A DNA stretch of 64,000 nt, from assembly GCA_016744455.1 (NCBI GenBank), contig JADGEI010000016.1:1-64000 (forward strand). The letters run 5' to 3'. Source of the DNA: Alcanivoracaceae bacterium (GTDB lineage Bacteria > Pseudomonadota > Gammaproteobacteria > Xanthomonadales > Marinicellaceae). Positions 18,419-28,000 of the stretch are shown here, one piece after another. A program made the position numbers and the translations under genes. The stretch's first letter is position 1. The number at the start of each line of letters is the position of its first letter. Below the pieces are notes generated by a model. The model saw nothing but the letters and a program-made list of their open reading frames with translations, did no database searches and was not told the origin of the DNA.

Positions 18419-21400
18419 TTACCTTTCGCCTAATGTTATTCTAACTTTTATTTCTTTACCATTACGAGTAATTAACATGTCAACAGCATCATTGGGCTGG
18501 TGTTGTTTTAATAGTTGTGAATAATCTTTGAGGTTTGTAACTTCAGCACCATCAAATCGAATGATGACATCGCCTTCTTTTATTCCCGCTTTATCAGCAG
18601 CTGACCCCTTAGAGATACCAGCAATTCTCACCCCGACTCCAGAAAACGCAAAGTCCGGCATAGAGCCAGTTGCGGCTCTTTTGGTTGCTTTTGTCTGAAT
18701 TTTTGCTTGTGCTTTTACACTTGAATTTTTGCCAGTAAAAGGCATCGGGTCTGTACGTTGTGCTAAATATTCTGTAATTTCACGCACCACAGCCGCGACT
18801 TTTATCAAACCTGCACTGTCAATTTTTTCGCTCACATCTTCAGGCACATGGTAATCTGATTCAACACCAGCATAAAACAATTGTACAGCAGGCACACCTT
18901 TAGCAATAAAGGAGACTTGATCACTAGCATCCAATTCTTGGGTTATTAACTGGGTTAAAACACCCGTTGTGTAGTCTGTCCCCATGAAGATAAACTTCCA
19001 TTCTCTAGCTGTGTCGGTATTCAAAACCATGAGTTTATTGTTATTGAGACGTCCTACTGTATCTATATTAATATTAGCAAAAAAAGGGTGTTTTTTATAA
19101 TTTTCAACAAAGTAACGAGAACCAATCAAGCCAGCTTCTTCAGCTGTAAATGCCACAAATATGATGCTGCGTTCAGGTTTTGATTTACCTAGTGCTTTGG
19201 CGATTTCCAACATAACAGCTACACCACTAGCGTTATCGTCAGCACCATTATGTATTTTACCTTTGTTGTCTTTTTTTGTATTGGGCCAGCCTTCTCCTAA
19301 ATGATCATAATGTGCACTTATCACAACAGCTTGAGATAACTCGGGATTAGTCCCTGGTATAACACCTACAACATTAGTTAAATTAACATTTTTCTTACCC
19401 AAAACATCTTGCTGCCATTTCTGAAAGTAACTGTCATTATCACTACCAGTTCGTAGACCATAGTCTTTAAATTTATTGGCAATATAATCAGCAGATTTAT
19501 CCAATTCACTAGTACCTATACCTCTGCCCTTTAATTCATCATTAGCTAAATATTCCACCGTTTCCATCATTCTATCAGCTGAAAAAGCAGGAGCTAAGTA
19601 TGCCAATGCTTTCCTTTTTTCCAATTCCACCAAAATATTTTCTTGACCAAACTGATGTATTAATGGTGATGAATTAACTGGCCATTGACCTTTTGCACTA
19701 TTGGAGGGTTCTTCGCCATCAAATGCCAAGTAAGAATACTTCCCATAATGCGGTAATTTCCTGACCAATCCATCAATCGCTTTTTCATTGCCAATGGATA
19801 ATACAGTAATCACCTGATTTGGGTTATTTGGGTTGGCAGCAGCAGCAAAAAAACTACTATTAGTGGTGTTTAATTGTTGCTTATCAAATTGAACCTTTTC
19901 AGCTGATAAATTCGCATTATAATGCTCAATAGCTTGGTTAAAAACTGAAGTATATTTATTTTCAAGCCCCAAAATCATAACAGCTTTATCGTTAGGCAAC
20001 TCGCTTAAATCAGATTGCGATACTATTTCAAATTTATCTTGATTCCCTGCAACCCATTTGTTGGCAAAATCCAGGTATTGTTGGTAACGTTGATTCGAAT
20101 TACCTGGCAAGACTATTAGGGTTTTACTAGATCCATAGGCTTTTGTAAATGTAGGCGGAGATTCCCTCGGATCAAGTTTTCTAAACAAATCAAAATGAGG
20201 GTCAATTAATATTTTCAAAACCTTACCTGAGACAGTAAGAGCAAACTGTTGTTGCTTACTATTCATTTCTACCGTTTGGTAGTTTATGCCTTGATCAGTG
20301 ACTATTGCAACAGGAACATCGAGATAAAAGACATCTTCATCCTGAAGTTGTTGGAGGGAAAAACTTAGCATTGTTTTTCCACGAATATTTTCTTCTTTGA
20401 CTTCCCTTAATGCCAATGAAGGCGCTGCTGTACGATTTATCCACTGCTCAAAAAACCAACCCAAATCTTCTGAGATCACGCCTTCGAAAGCTTGTTTTAT
20501 GTCATCAAATGAAGCTCGTTTAAACTTGTTATTACGGTTAAATGTTTGGTAAGCTTTGATGAATTTATCATCACCCACTTTTCGTCGAAGCATGTGATTA
20601 ACCATCATCACCTTGCCATAACCAATGGCCTCACTTGCAGCATCATATCGTGAAAGAAATTTCTTAATAGGAAAATCATTGCCTTTATTGACATAATTAC
20701 TGTATTTTTGCAAAGTCGAACGACGGTACTGCTCACCATTATTTCGTTGTTCTTTTATTAAATGATCGGCCATATATGCCGTTAATCCTTCACACCAATT
20801 CCCATTGTTAAAATCAACATAGACCGAATTCCCCCACCAATTATGCAATAGTTCATGTGGATAAGAAGAATGTAGGATAAATGGAAATCGAATGATTTTT
20901 TCACCCAACAAGGTAAAAGATGGCATACCATAACCTGTCTCCCAAAAGTTTTCAACTAAGGCAAATTTAGTATAGGGAAAAGGGCCAATAAGTTTACGGT
21001 ACATTTCCATGTATTGTGCTGTTGTTTCAAGGTATTTATTAGCTAACCCTTCATCTGGCGTGCGTAAAAAGGCCATGGCTTGAACCGAACCCATTGAATA
21101 ACTGTATTCATTAAATGCTGCAGCTATTAAAAATATTTCTTCTTGTGGCGTTTCTGAAAGCCAAGTGTCCGTATGAGTATTATCAGAGACTTTATCTACA
21201 ACCCTTTTTCCAACAGTCACAACTTTCCAATCTTTTGGTAGCGTAGTTGTAAGTTTAAAAGTTAACAAACCTTGATTAAAATATGGTATCCAATAGGTTG
21301 AACCGGCTAAATACACTCCCTTTTGCCAAATAATACCGGGAGATTCACTAAATCCACGCGCATAGTTTTCAGCACTTTGAGTCACTTCTGATTCAATTTT

Positions 21401-21754
21401 TCCATGGTAACTAATAGCAATTTTAAAATCGCCTTTGTGCTTTTTAGGGGCTTTTATCTGGTATACATTAAGCTTTAGATCACTTTCTTTATCTGTATCA
21501 TCCTTATCCATTCCAACATCAATACTCTGAACATTTGTTTTAATTTTTTTTATGTTTTTATTTTTATCAAGAATTAAAGCATGGTGTAGTTTAAACTCCA
21601 ATGTTTTAGCTATTTGTGATTCGTCAATTGTTATTTGATCTGATACATGAATATAAGACTTATCTGGAGATAGAGTAACCACTAAATCATGATGTATTGG
21701 GGTGCTGAATGCTTGAATTGTGGTAAAAACAAACAATAGTATTAGCTTTCTCAT
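18419..21754 (-). CDS. M1-M28-PDZ fusion metallopeptidase
   Basis: A 1111-residue exported protein combining two zinc peptidases and a PDZ domain. A signal peptide covers residues 1-18. The M1 aminopeptidase domain (about 20-520) has HELLH at residues 300-304 and the third ligand in WCEGLTAY at about 322, one residue closer than the usual 18-residue spacing. A linker domain covers about 540-720. The M28 aminopeptidase domain (about 730-1000) shows all ligands: SAHYDHLG, GADDNASG, AEEAGLIGS, NIDTVGRL and SDYHVPEDV. The PDZ domain (about 1025-1110) has GVGVRIAG and GDVIIRFDG. It follows the M16 gene with a one-base gap, so they are an operon. Likely periplasmic peptide degradation. Confidence 0.9.
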   Translation of the reverse strand: MRKLILLFVFTTIQAFSTPIHHDLVVTLSPDKSYIHVSDQITIDESQIAKTLEFKLHHALILDKNKNIKKIKTNVQSIDVGMDKDDTDKESDLKLNVYQIKAPKKHKGDFKIAISYHGKIESEVTQSAENYARGFSESPGIIWQKGVYLAGSTYWIPYFNQGLLTFKLTTTLPKDWKVVTVGKRVVDKVSDNTHTDTWLSETPQEEIFLIAAAFNEYSYSMGSVQAMAFLRTPDEGLANKYLETTAQYMEMYRKLIGPFPYTKFALVENFWETGYGMPSFTLLGEKIIRFPFILHSSYPHELLHNWWGNSVYVDFNNGNWCEGLTAYMADHLIKEQRNNGEQYRRSTLQKYSNYVNKGNDFPIKKFLSRYDAASEAIGYGKVMMVNHMLRRKVGDDKFIKAYQTFNRNNKFKRASFDDIKQAFEGVISEDLGWFFEQWINRTAAPSLALREVKEENIRGKTMLSFSLQQLQDEDVFYLDVPVAIVTDQGINYQTVEMNSKQQQFALTVSGKVLKILIDPHFDLFRKLDPRESPPTFTKAYGSSKTLIVLPGNSNQRYQQYLDFANKWVAGNQDKFEIVSQSDLSELPNDKAVMILGLENKYTSVFNQAIEHYNANLSAEKVQFDKQQLNTTNSSFFAAAANPNNPNQVITVLSIGNEKAIDGLVRKLPHYGKYSYLAFDGEEPSNSAKGQWPVNSSPLIHQFGQENILVELEKRKALAYLAPAFSADRMMETVEYLANDELKGRGIGTSELDKSADYIANKFKDYGLRTGSDNDSYFQKWQQDVLGKKNVNLTNVVGVIPGTNPELSQAVVISAHYDHLGEGWPNTKKDNKGKIHNGADDNASGVAVMLEIAKALGKSKPERSIIFVAFTAEEAGLIGSRYFVENYKKHPFFANINIDTVGRLNNNKLMVLNTDTAREWKFIFMGTDYTTGVLTQLITQELDASDQVSFIAKGVPAVQLFYAGVESDYHVPEDVSEKIDSAGLIKVAAVVREITEYLAQRTDPMPFTGKNSSVKAQAKIQTKATKRAATGSMPDFAFSGVGVRIAGISKGSAADKAGIKEGDVIIRFDGAEVTNLKDYSQLLKQHQPNDAVDMLITRNGKEIKVRITLGER

Positions 21755-21755
21755 G

Positions 21756-24329
21756 TTATTTCACCGTGATTTGGATGGGATTTTCATTCACTAAATATTT
21801 TTTAGCAACCTTTTTAATATCGGTTAATTTGATTTGTTTAACTGTTTCTAAGAAACGTTCATCTGTAGTCATATCACCATCAAAATAATAAGAATGTGCC
21901 AGGTAATAGGCTTGGTTAATACTAGATAAACGGCGAAACATCATTTTCCCCAAGTATTTATTGATGGTTATTTCTAGTTTCTCTTGGGTTATATTTTTTG
22001 CAAACTTAGGTGAAATTAATGTTGGAAACTGATTTATCAATTTATCGATATTTTTGGGTAACGTTGGAATATCAACATAAATCAAAGCCGTGTCATTAAT
22101 TAATTTTATTCCAGCAGACATACGATAGGCTAATCCTTGTTTTTCTCGAATATTAAAAGAAATTTCATCTTTCAACATCAAGGACAAAATGGTTAGTGCA
22201 ACTTTATCTTTAGCATCAACCTCTTTGACAAAACCGTAAAAAGTGTAGGCTTGTTCTGATGAAAAGTCTTCATTTATTGTCTTTTTAGAATCTTGCAACT
22301 TGAAACTTTGTTGTTGTGCTAGGCCTTTAAATCTAGCATGATCTTTACTTTTAAAATCTGCATAATAGCGGTTTATTGATGCAGGTTTTTCATTTGAAAC
22401 CACAGAAACAATTATATTGTTTGGAGTGAAATAATCTTTGCCAAAGGCCAAGAAAGACAGATAGTCTAATTGTTTTGTAGGTTGTTCTGTATTTTTTGGT
22501 AGAACCAACAATTTTTCATAATGTTGCTTAAAACTGTCTTTGCTTTTATTTTTAGGCCTACCTCCACCCATTGATGTAATTTTAATTTGTTTTTCAAATT
22601 CTTTTTTACTTGGAACAAATGCTAACATTTCACTATTTAGTACATCAATAACTGCTTCTATATCTGTTGCCAAACCTTCAACTCGTATATAACCAAAGCT
22701 AGGGCTCAGGTAAATATCATCCATAGGTAAAAATGACAAGTCATTAACTTTAAAGCTTAATCCATATGCTGATAATTTTTTCTGAACTTCATCAGATTTC
22801 AACCTCTTACCAAAAGCGTCATGCCACATTTTGGCTGCCTCCACCCCATAATTACTTTCATGATTTTCTTTGTATTTAAAAAGGTAATGTAATGCTAATA
22901 AGTCACTCATTGGATTTTGTTTAGCAATAACCACTGCATTGTGCCCACCGTTTACATACAATTTTGCAGTAAGAGCTTCAGGATTTTCAGCCTTCTCTAA
23001 AGATTCTGGGTACTGAACGAGCTGCATGAATTGTTTGCCTAATTTAAATTTTTTTAATTCTTTTCCTGCTTGGAAAACACCTGCACCAGAAAATGCCTTA
23101 ATAATGGAACCCAACCCTCGTTTGGCAATCATATCTGCGTTGTAAATTCCAAACATATGTGGCTTTTCACTTTGCCTAATAAAACCAGATTTTGCTTGAA
23201 TCGCTTTTGCATTAATATACTCTTCAGACAACTCCAGTTTCAAACCCTCAAGCAAAGTGGTAAATTTCTTGCTGATGGCTGCTATTTCCGTATCATTTGC
23301 TAAGGTAATATCTGCTTGTAAATAATGAGCCACTGGGTTATTGTGCACATTAAAACTGATGCTCTTAATTTGATCAGGATAACGTTGTTTTATTTCAGAT
23401 AGTAAGTTCTCTTTTTTTTGCTCAATGGCGTCAACCAATAAAACATAGAAATCATCAGAATGTTTTCCTAGTGTATAAAATGATTGAATAATGGTATCTT
23501 CGCCTTGATGAAATAAATAATCGATGACACCTGCCTCTTGTGATAGCTTTGATTGATCAAAACCAGTTCCCCATTCTTGTAAATTGGGGCGAATTATATT
23601 GCCTGGCTTAATTGTGCCATAAATTTCCTTCAAATGTTTTAACATGTGTTTGGTATTAAAATTTCCAATAACACTAATTTCCATATTATTAGGTACATAA
23701 TTATTTCGATAAAATTCAATGACAGCATCTCTATCTAAATTTTTAATGGTCTGATAAGTACCAAGGGTTGGTAATGAAAGTGCGTGACCTTCGTAGAGTT
23801 TTTCCCGTACACTTCTGGTGATTTTAGCCCTTGGATTTGTTAATTCTTTGGCTATTTCCTCCAAAACAATGCCTTTTTCTTTTTCAAATTTATTGGCTGG
23901 GATAATAGAGTCAAATAGCATTCCTGCTTGAATTTTCATCCCAGTTTCAATTTTGTTACTAGGTACCACCATCATGTAATTGGTATAATATTCACCTGTA
24001 TTGGCGTTGTTATAGCCTCCAATTTTTGCAGTTCGGTCGTATAGTTCTTTTTGTGTCCATTGCGTCGTACCATTAAACAATAAATGTTCTAGCATATGAC
24101 TCATTCCACTTGTTGAGAAAGTTTCATAAGCAGACCCCACTTTTACTACGGTGTTAATTCCCACCATAGGTAAAGCCGGATTTTCTATCAAAATGACATT
24201 AATGCCATTGTCTAACTTATGAATGCTAACACCTTGTGGTGGTTTTAAAATCTCATCGATTGCTTGAACTGTGAGACTAGTAAACATTAGTGAAACTATT
24301 GTAAGTAAAAGAATTTTATTTCCTTGCAT
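21756..24329 (-). CDS. M16-family (pitrilysin/insulinase) metallopeptidase
   Basis: An 857-residue exported protein with a signal peptide (cleavage after VQA, about residue 23). The inverted zinc motif HxxEH is HMLEH at residues 78-82, with the distal Glu in the segment GIVLEEIAKE. The C-terminal half repeats the M16 fold without the zinc motif (QAYTFYGFVKEVDAKDK ... REKQGLAYRMSAGI), as expected for two-repeat M16 enzymes acting as a clamshell on peptides. It is the first gene of the M16/M1-M28 pair. Its upstream region holds a family A dispersed repeat. Confidence 0.92.
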   Translation of the reverse strand: MQGNKILLLTIVSLMFTSLTVQAIDEILKPPQGVSIHKLDNGINVILIENPALPMVGINTVVKVGSAYETFSTSGMSHMLEHLLFNGTTQWTQKELYDRTAKIGGYNNANTGEYYTNYMMVVPSNKIETGMKIQAGMLFDSIIPANKFEKEKGIVLEEIAKELTNPRAKITRSVREKLYEGHALSLPTLGTYQTIKNLDRDAVIEFYRNNYVPNNMEISVIGNFNTKHMLKHLKEIYGTIKPGNIIRPNLQEWGTGFDQSKLSQEAGVIDYLFHQGEDTIIQSFYTLGKHSDDFYVLLVDAIEQKKENLLSEIKQRYPDQIKSISFNVHNNPVAHYLQADITLANDTEIAAISKKFTTLLEGLKLELSEEYINAKAIQAKSGFIRQSEKPHMFGIYNADMIAKRGLGSIIKAFSGAGVFQAGKELKKFKLGKQFMQLVQYPESLEKAENPEALTAKLYVNGGHNAVVIAKQNPMSDLLALHYLFKYKENHESNYGVEAAKMWHDAFGKRLKSDEVQKKLSAYGLSFKVNDLSFLPMDDIYLSPSFGYIRVEGLATDIEAVIDVLNSEMLAFVPSKKEFEKQIKITSMGGGRPKNKSKDSFKQHYEKLLVLPKNTEQPTKQLDYLSFLAFGKDYFTPNNIIVSVVSNEKPASINRYYADFKSKDHARFKGLAQQQSFKLQDSKKTINEDFSSEQAYTFYGFVKEVDAKDKVALTILSLMLKDEISFNIREKQGLAYRMSAGIKLINDTALIYVDIPTLPKNIDKLINQFPTLISPKFAKNITQEKLEITINKYLGKMMFRRLSSINQAYYLAHSYYFDGDMTTDERFLETVKQIKLTDIKKVAKKYLVNENPIQITVK

Positions 24330-24754
24330 TAGGGCGCTCCAAAAAATTTGCTTTAAAGAGATTTATACACAATTCTGGGATAATAAAAAAGAGGGCTAAA
24401 AGCTCAAACCAAGGCGAAATCGAATCAAATAGCTCGCTAATTGCGATTTTTAACACTGATTGGAGTTTTTAACAACTTTAAACACTTTCCATGAGTTGTG
24501 CAAAATTGTCTATAGTACAGTAAATTGCCCTCTGATAAAAGAACAAGAAAACATCTATATAAAAAGAGACATTATCAATGTATTTAATTTGTAAAATGTT
24601 TATTTTATGCAAAACAACTTATCAACCTAATAATTTTCATCACTGTTTATAGGCATGAAACAGTAGTTATTTAGAATGGTTTTAGTTTAAGAAATTTCTA
24701 CAAATCATTTATACCCACCTTAAGGCATAATACTAAGATTGGAATAATTTTTAC
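24330..24754. other. Non-coding gap with a repeat
   Basis: This 425-base AT-rich gap lies between the M16 gene start and the Ada gene stop. It holds the family A repeat at 24430-24515. The remainder (24516-24754) shows no open frame, terminator or recognisable RNA. Confidence 0.5.
24430..24515. repeat. Dispersed intergenic repeat family A, copy 2
   Basis: Best read on the minus strand, where it begins GCACAACTCATGG and continues with GTTGTTAAAAACTCC. It aligns with the minus strand of 7173-7257 and the plus strand of 52022-52107. It lies 100-190 bases upstream of the M16 gene start. Confidence 0.5.
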
Positions 24755-25801
24755 TTAAGACCGATTCTTTTCAAAATCCAACAGCCACTTTTTTCTGGGT
24801 AATCCTCCACCATAGCCTGTTAACTTACCATCACTTCCTATCACTCGGTGACAAGGAATCAAAATATTTATTCTATTTTGGCTGTTTGCTCCTGCTACAG
24901 CTCGTACGGCTTTGGGATTACCTAATGCAATTGCCTGCTGTTTATAAGAACGTGTTTGACCATAGGGAATAGATTGAAGTTCCTTCCAAACCGCTTCTCT
25001 AAAATCAGTTGAGGGGTGATGCAAGGGCACAGAAAAAGATTTTCTCTTACCTGTAAAATACTCCTCTAGTTGATGCTTGAGTTTCTTTAGGTGCCTGTTA
25101 TTGCCTGGTAAAATAACGGCATCAAGCCTGCTTGTTAACTCTATGAATTCTTTCTCAAGTATTTTCCTGTCAGAAAAATCTAACAAACAAACACCTAGAT
25201 CAGTTGCACAGGCAAACATTGGGCCAATAGGTGTAGTTAAACGCACAATATTTATTATGGATTTAGAATTAGGCTGACTAGCACTATCTCCAAAAATTGA
25301 TTTGTAACTGTTATTAAAGCCGCTTAAGGATTCAAAACCATTATCAAAAGCTGAATTAGTTATTGACTCGCCTTTAGTAATACTTACATAGGCCGCATTT
25401 ATTCGTAACATTCTTTGGTAACTTTGAAATGTCATATTGTGGTGTTTTTTAAACCACCTTCGAATATGATTTGGCTCTAATTGGCGTATTTTTAAATCAG
25501 CATCTTTAATTCGCAAGTAGGGATTATTATTTAAGTCGTTTATAAGTTGCTGTATATATTCTGGAGTTTCCTCTAACTTAGTCATCGGTTTACATAACTT
25601 GCATGGTCGATAACCGTGCTGTAAAGCTTGATTGACATTTTCAACAAAATCAACATTTTCAACATTTGGCTTTCGTGCACGACATGATGGCCGACAAAAT
25701 ATACCTGTTGTTTTTACACACGTGATGAACAAGCCTTCATATTTCGACGTTTTACTGCCAATAATTTTGTATTTCTGCTTAAAAGTTAATAAATTAGTCA
25801 T
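24755..25801 (-). CDS. ada: Ada: methylated-DNA repair protein and AraC-type regulator
   Basis: A 348-residue protein with the full three-part Ada layout. The N-terminal zinc domain has Cys36, Cys40, Cys67 and Cys70 (FCRPSC, PCKLC), where Cys36 should accept methyl groups from DNA phosphotriesters. An AraC-type helix-turn-helix covers about residues 80-170. The C-terminal O6-methylguanine methyltransferase domain has the PCHRV active-site Cys and the following GYGGGLPRKKWLL. Length matches E. coli Ada (354). In that family the methylated protein activates its own promoter. The gene is monocistronic here, with no alkB or alkA next to it. Confidence 0.93.
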   Translation of the reverse strand: MTNLLTFKQKYKIIGSKTSKYEGLFITCVKTTGIFCRPSCRARKPNVENVDFVENVNQALQHGYRPCKLCKPMTKLEETPEYIQQLINDLNNNPYLRIKDADLKIRQLEPNHIRRWFKKHHNMTFQSYQRMLRINAAYVSITKGESITNSAFDNGFESLSGFNNSYKSIFGDSASQPNSKSIINIVRLTTPIGPMFACATDLGVCLLDFSDRKILEKEFIELTSRLDAVILPGNNRHLKKLKHQLEEYFTGKRKSFSVPLHHPSTDFREAVWKELQSIPYGQTRSYKQQAIALGNPKAVRAVAGANSQNRINILIPCHRVIGSDGKLTGYGGGLPRKKWLLDFEKNRS

Positions 25802-25880
25802 AATTCTATTGTAGCCAAATTGTCAGAACCTACTACCGAAAACTTAACAACAATGTTTTTAAAATTAGCTCAATTAAACA

Positions 25881-26381
25881 CTATAGTTTCCATTTAGGGT
25901 TATATTTCATAAAAGTGTCACTACGTGCATACAACCCATTAAACTTTTCTTTTATTCCTTGATCATGTTGAAAACCATTTTTTTCATATAAATGAATAGC
26001 TGCCTCGCATTGGTGATTCGTTAATAAAAATAAGGTATCGATATCGGCTTTATTACAGTCAGAAATAACGTGTTTTAATAAAACTTCTCCAGCTTTTAAG
26101 CCACGTGCAGATTCAAGCACGCCCATCTTGGTTAATTCATACCATTTATTACCAAAATTTTTAACTGCACAGGTACCAATAACCCCCAATTCTTTATGAA
26201 TAGCAAACCAAATCTGCCCACCTTCATCAATAATATATTTTTGAGGGTTTGCTAGAATCGTTTCATCTATTTCTTCCATTACAAACATGCCACTAACCCA
26301 TTCGGCATTAATACTATAAAAATACTTAGCCAGTTTTGGTGTGTATTTAACTATTTCGACCTCTATGGTTTTTTTATCCAT
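25881..26381 (-). CDS. GNAT-family N-acetyltransferase
   Basis: A 166-residue acetyltransferase. The acetyl-CoA-binding region is visible as KMGVLESARGLKAGEVLLKHVI (motif A, R-G-x-x-A/G type), with a later AIHLYEKNGFQ typical of motif B. The longer frame to 26510 runs through the upstream gene. I place the start at 26381 because ATG there overlaps the MarR stop by eight bases, a normal coupled arrangement, and gives a standard GNAT length. Being coupled to a MarR regulator, it may modify the compound sensed. Substrate unknown. Confidence 0.85.
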   Translation of the reverse strand: MDKKTIEVEIVKYTPKLAKYFYSINAEWVSGMFVMEEIDETILANPQKYIIDEGGQIWFAIHKELGVIGTCAVKNFGNKWYELTKMGVLESARGLKAGEVLLKHVISDCNKADIDTLFLLTNHQCEAAIHLYEKNGFQHDQGIKEKFNGLYARSDTFMKYNPKWKL

Positions 26382-26862
26382 GAAATTTCTCCAAGGTTCT
26401 TTGGTATAAACTTTTTCTAGTAAAGGATTTTTCAAACTGTTGCAATACTGTATAAAAATTTTGCTCCGTTTCTTCACACAATTCAATAGCTGCTTTTCTA
26501 ACAGCAACACGAACCATCTTTAGTTTTTGGTATTTTTTCTTGCCTAATTGTGATAGTGACATTATTTTACGCCGTTTATCTTCTGCATCTGATGAAAATT
26601 CAACATAACCAACTTTAAATAATTCTCTACTAAATTGACTAATACATGGCTGTGTCAAACCTAAATATTCAGCGGCTTGTACGATTGACACTGATTTTTT
26701 GTCTGCCAGCAAACTCATTAAGGTATACCATCTGGGTTGTATGTCTTGACCCATATATTTATAAACATTTAACGCATCACTCATCATCCTGTCGCTTAAC
26801 CGCTTTAATCGGCTGCCTAATGCAACCTCACCCATTTCGTCAAAATAGTCTTTTTTATCCAT
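26374..26862 (-). CDS. MarR-family transcriptional regulator
   Basis: A 162-residue winged-helix regulator. The DNA-binding helix-turn-helix is at about residues 55-80 (SIVQAAEYLGLTQPCISQFSREL), followed by the wing with DAEDKRRKIMSLSQLGKK. The first and last helices form the dimer interface. The start at ATG 26862 has a GGTGG ribosome-binding stretch just upstream; an in-frame TTG at 26874 is less likely. It is the first gene of a coupled MarR-GNAT pair and probably represses its own operon. Confidence 0.88.
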   Translation of the reverse strand: MDKKDYFDEMGEVALGSRLKRLSDRMMSDALNVYKYMGQDIQPRWYTLMSLLADKKSVSIVQAAEYLGLTQPCISQFSRELFKVGYVEFSSDAEDKRRKIMSLSQLGKKKYQKLKMVRVAVRKAAIELCEETEQNFYTVLQQFEKSFTRKSLYQRTLEKFHG

Positions 26863-27214
26863 TATTACCACCAATTCATTTATTTACATTAGTAATTATA
26901 TAAGCAATTATGTTTATATGTCAATGCAATTCTATAAATTAATTTCTGATGATGAGTTACAGTGTATTAATACTGAAACGTAATACCGCTATTCAGAACT
27001 ACAAGAAATTCTCATACCAAAGAAGATTAGTGTAGTAAATGAAATCAAAGACTTGAATTCACCTAATTGATTTTATTATGGCTGTTCAAGCCCTAATCGC
27101 CCTTGGTCCACGTTATCAACATTTGATTTAGTATGCTTTGAACTACATATTGATACCTTGCTACAAACAAATGAGTTTTGGCTGAATCACTGTGTTTAAC
27201 TTCAGGGTATGTAT
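26863..27214. other. Non-coding gap upstream of the MarR-GNAT operon
   Basis: About 350 bases. Near 26890-26907 there is an imperfect TAATT/AATTA dyad in a TATAAT-like context, a plausible promoter/operator for the MarR gene on the minus strand. A 36-codon open stretch on the minus strand at about 27080-27190 has no start codon or homology that I can support. Otherwise nothing is recognised. Confidence 0.35.
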
Positions 27215-27673
27215 TCAAATAGTTAAACTAAAGAACTGGCTAAATGGGTCATCTGTGTAATTAGCAAATGGTCCACATGGCACAAAACCGAAATTTTTGT
27301 AAAGCATTTGTGCAGGTACAAAAACTTGAGCTATTCCAGTTTCTAAGCTAATTTTTTGGTAAGACTGAGTTTTTGCATAGCTAATGATTTGAGTCAGTAT
27401 TTCACCTGCAACCCCTTTCCTTAAAAATTTATCAGACGTACGCATTGATTTGATTTCGGCCTGTTTGCTATTAAGATGATTTAATGCGCCACAGCCTGCA
27501 ATTTCATCATTTATCCAGGCCGTCCAATAGAGAATATTTCCACTATTCAAAGACGATAAATCAATGGCGTGCACACTCTCTTTAGGTGAATAGTGAAGCA
27601 TTTCTTGATAATGTTCTCGAACTAACCGCCTTAATTCTAAATTTTTAAGGCTATCAAGCTTAATATTAATCAT
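27215..27673 (-). CDS. GNAT-family N-acetyltransferase
   Basis: A 152-residue acetyltransferase. Motif A is seen as SMRTSDKFLRKGVAGEILTQII (R-K-G-V-A-G, about residues 76-97), preceded by the strand IAGCGALNHL and followed by LETGIAQVFVPAQMLYKNFGFVPCGPF. This resembles the YsnE/PhnO-like GNAT group. Cytoplasmic; substrate unknown. It stands alone between two non-coding gaps and is the second of three GNAT genes within 2.7 kb. Confidence 0.85.
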   Translation of the reverse strand: MINIKLDSLKNLELRRLVREHYQEMLHYSPKESVHAIDLSSLNSGNILYWTAWINDEIAGCGALNHLNSKQAEIKSMRTSDKFLRKGVAGEILTQIISYAKTQSYQKISLETGIAQVFVPAQMLYKNFGFVPCGPFANYTDDPFSQFFSLTI

Positions 27674-27779
27674 GGCTATGCACTTTTTCCCTGCACCATA
27701 TTAGAAGCAGGCCAAATAACTTTTTAATATAAAGTGTTGTGCTTAACACTTCAAATGGGTAATTGACTTTACAGATTAT

Positions 27780-27820
27780 GAAAGCATTCTGATGACGAGT
27801 AAAAAAGGCATAAAATACTT
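27780..27820. repeat. Dispersed intergenic repeat family B, copy 2
   Basis: It aligns with 7090-7130, sharing ATTCTGATG and AGGCATAAAATAC. The palindrome at 27843-27860 follows 22 bases later, while in copy 1 the related palindrome lies on the other side. Confidence 0.5.
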
Positions 27821-27842
27821 TCATAGTCTTGTATGATCAAAA

Positions 27843-27860
27843 AGTTGGCTAAAGCCAACT
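27843..27860. repeat. Short palindrome AGTTGGCT-AA-AGCCAACT
   Basis: An 18-base near-perfect palindrome (8-bp arms, 2-base centre). The arms share the AGTTGGC core with the 606-634 hairpin and with the degenerate dyad at 7037-7053, suggesting one small repeat family. Confidence 0.55.
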
Positions 27861-28000
27861 ATCCTTAATATTTCAAAACAAGTATTCACTTAATAAAATT
27901 GTGGTGCAGGATAAAAGTGCAGAGCCATGATATTAATTTTAAATTTAGCTTTAGTCATCTAGTTTGTAGTCTCATAGAAAAAGTTTTTACCAGTAAAAAT

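Larger units (their letters stand above)
27674..28000. other. Non-coding gap with repeats
   Basis: This 327-base gap holds the family B repeat (27780-27820) and the AGTTGGCT/AGCCAACT palindrome (27843-27860). No open frame or terminator was seen in the rest. Confidence 0.5.

Noticed and set aside
27080-27190. Short open stretch on the minus strand, possible gene relic
   Set aside because: Only 36 codons without a start codon; I cannot match it to any family, so chance is more likely.
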